A stretch of DNA of 55,243 bases. It comes from a bacterium. Lineage in GTDB: Bacteria; Pseudomonadota; Alphaproteobacteria; Caulobacterales; Caulobacteraceae. This document shows, in pieces, positions 54,942-55,243 of the stretch. The stretch is from assembly GCA_030824495.1 (NCBI GenBank), contig JAVBXP010000061.1, positions 1-55,243 on the forward strand, given 5' to 3'. Numbering within the stretch: position 1 is the first letter of the stretch; the number at the start of each line of letters is the position of its first letter. Below the pieces are notes generated by a model. It did not search any database and was not told the origin of the DNA. It worked only from the letters and a program-made list of their open reading frames with translations. Made by a program: the position numbers and the translations under genes.

Positions 54942-54957
54942 GGCCCGCCGCTTGCTC
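54942..54957 (+). promoter_or_regulatory. Sigma54 promoter of flagellin gene
   Basis: TGGCCCGCCGCTTGCT: the -24 GG and -12 GC pairs are separated by ten bases as required, and TGGC...TTGCT matches the consensus. Transcription should start near 54968, leaving a leader of about 60 bases with an AAGGATC ribosome site. Confidence 0.85.
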
Positions 54958-55027
54958 AGGACCTTCTCAGGCAAAACGCCTCCGGCAGTCAAAATGACGT
55001 CGGCCCCTGAGAAAAGGATCTAGTGAT

Positions 55028-55243
55028 ATGGCGATGAATTCCGTCAACACGAACGCTGGCGCCATGATTGCGCTGCAAAACCTGAACGCCACCAACAAGG
55101 ACCTGGGCGTGACCCAAGGCCGGGTCAACACCGGCCTGAAGATCGCGAACGCCAAGGACAACGGCGCCATCTGGGCCATCGCCCAGAACCAACGCGCTGA
55201 ATCGACCTCCCTCAACGCCGTCGTCTCGTCGCTGCAACGCGGC
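55028..55243 (+). CDS. Flagellin, N-terminal part (cut by window edge)
   Basis: Seventy-two codons of a flagellin run off the right edge. The start [20 protein letters not shown] is the helical D0 region, with [27 protein letters not shown] continuing into D1. It is nearly the textbook alphaproteobacterial (Caulobacter FljK/FljL-type) flagellin N-terminus. The sigma54 promoter and enhancer-like sites upstream suggest late (class IV) flagellar expression. Confidence 0.95.
   Translation, partial: MAMNSVNTNAGAMIALQNLNATNKDLGVTQGRVNTGLKIANAKDNGAIWAIAQNQRAESTSLNAVVSSLQRG

Larger units (their letters stand above)
54641..55027. other. Divergent control region between symporter and flagellin genes
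   Basis: A 387-bp region without a gene. From left to right it holds the symporter upstream DNA with an inverted repeat (54704-54728), two inverted-repeat enhancer-like elements (54784-54796 and 54810-54838), a further half-site CAGAATCTGCCG near 54850, a sigma54 promoter (54942-54957) and the flagellin leader. Confidence 0.75.

Overview
This is a GC-rich alphaproteobacterial chromosome segment, most likely from Caulobacterales (Caulobacter or Phenylobacterium type). The evidence is the flagellin N-terminus at the right edge with a sigma54-type promoter, two TonB-dependent receptors, many short intergenic palindromes, and a lasso-peptide cluster of the isopeptidase type found in that order. 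No rRNA, tRNA, insertion sequence, prophage or CRISPR array was seen.

Layout. (1) 111-6083: tyrosine/homogentisate catabolism on the minus strand (aromatic aminotransferase, hppD, hmgA, fahA, Rieske protein) with a divergent AsnC-type regulator. (2) 6299-14757: a DUF1428 gene and the complete five-step formylglutamate-type histidine utilization locus, with hutF-hutC diverging from hutI-hutH-hutG-hutU-hutD across a probable HutC operator. (3) 14769-35110: an FKBP isomerase and then a peptide/amino-acid scavenging island. It holds two S10 serine peptidases, two M61 metallopeptidases, an M1 (LTA4-hydrolase-like) aminopeptidase, a TonB receptor, an APC permease, two ornithine-cyclodeaminase-family enzymes, an aminotransferase, two AsnC regulators and a LytS/LytTR two-component pair. 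(4) 35230-36234: two small exported proteins. (5) 36500-47639: a lasso-peptide locus: FecI-like sigma factor, FecR, STN-containing TonB receptor, isopeptidase, cyclase (C), leader protease/RRE protein (B), a 37-codon precursor gene (A) and a GntR regulator. (6) 47963-54640: an XRE-type protein, a DUF2239 protein, a small ORF, MarR plus a DHA2 efflux pump, OsmC, a PAS/HWE histidine kinase and a DAACS symporter. (7) 55028 to the edge: flagellin.

Two results stand out. First, the precursor gene at 46771-46884 encodes a lasso precursor with predicted core GAPIVGEPEEESLFYQE (Gly1-Glu9 ring, Phe14/Tyr15 as likely plugs). It has a hairpin between A and B, and its surroundings point to uptake, sensing and cleavage of the peptide rather than export by a dedicated ABC transporter. 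Second, at least six genes of the scavenging island share a two-part promoter architecture. A 13-bp palindrome, [AG]CAT-N5-ATG[CT], lies exactly 70 or exactly 39 bp (centre to centre) from a 19-bp A-rich element built on AAGAA or AAGATA. In the divergent S10 pair one palindrome serves both genes, 70 bp on one side and 39 bp on the other. One palindrome also sits just upstream of the AsnC-type gene at 28602, which makes that protein the leading candidate regulator. I do not recognise this regulon from the literature.

Working model (inference): TonB receptors import peptides, periplasmic S10, M61 and M1 peptidases break them down, the permease and OCD/aminotransferase enzymes process the amino acids, and the neighbouring hut and tyrosine operons degrade His, Tyr and Phe to central metabolites.
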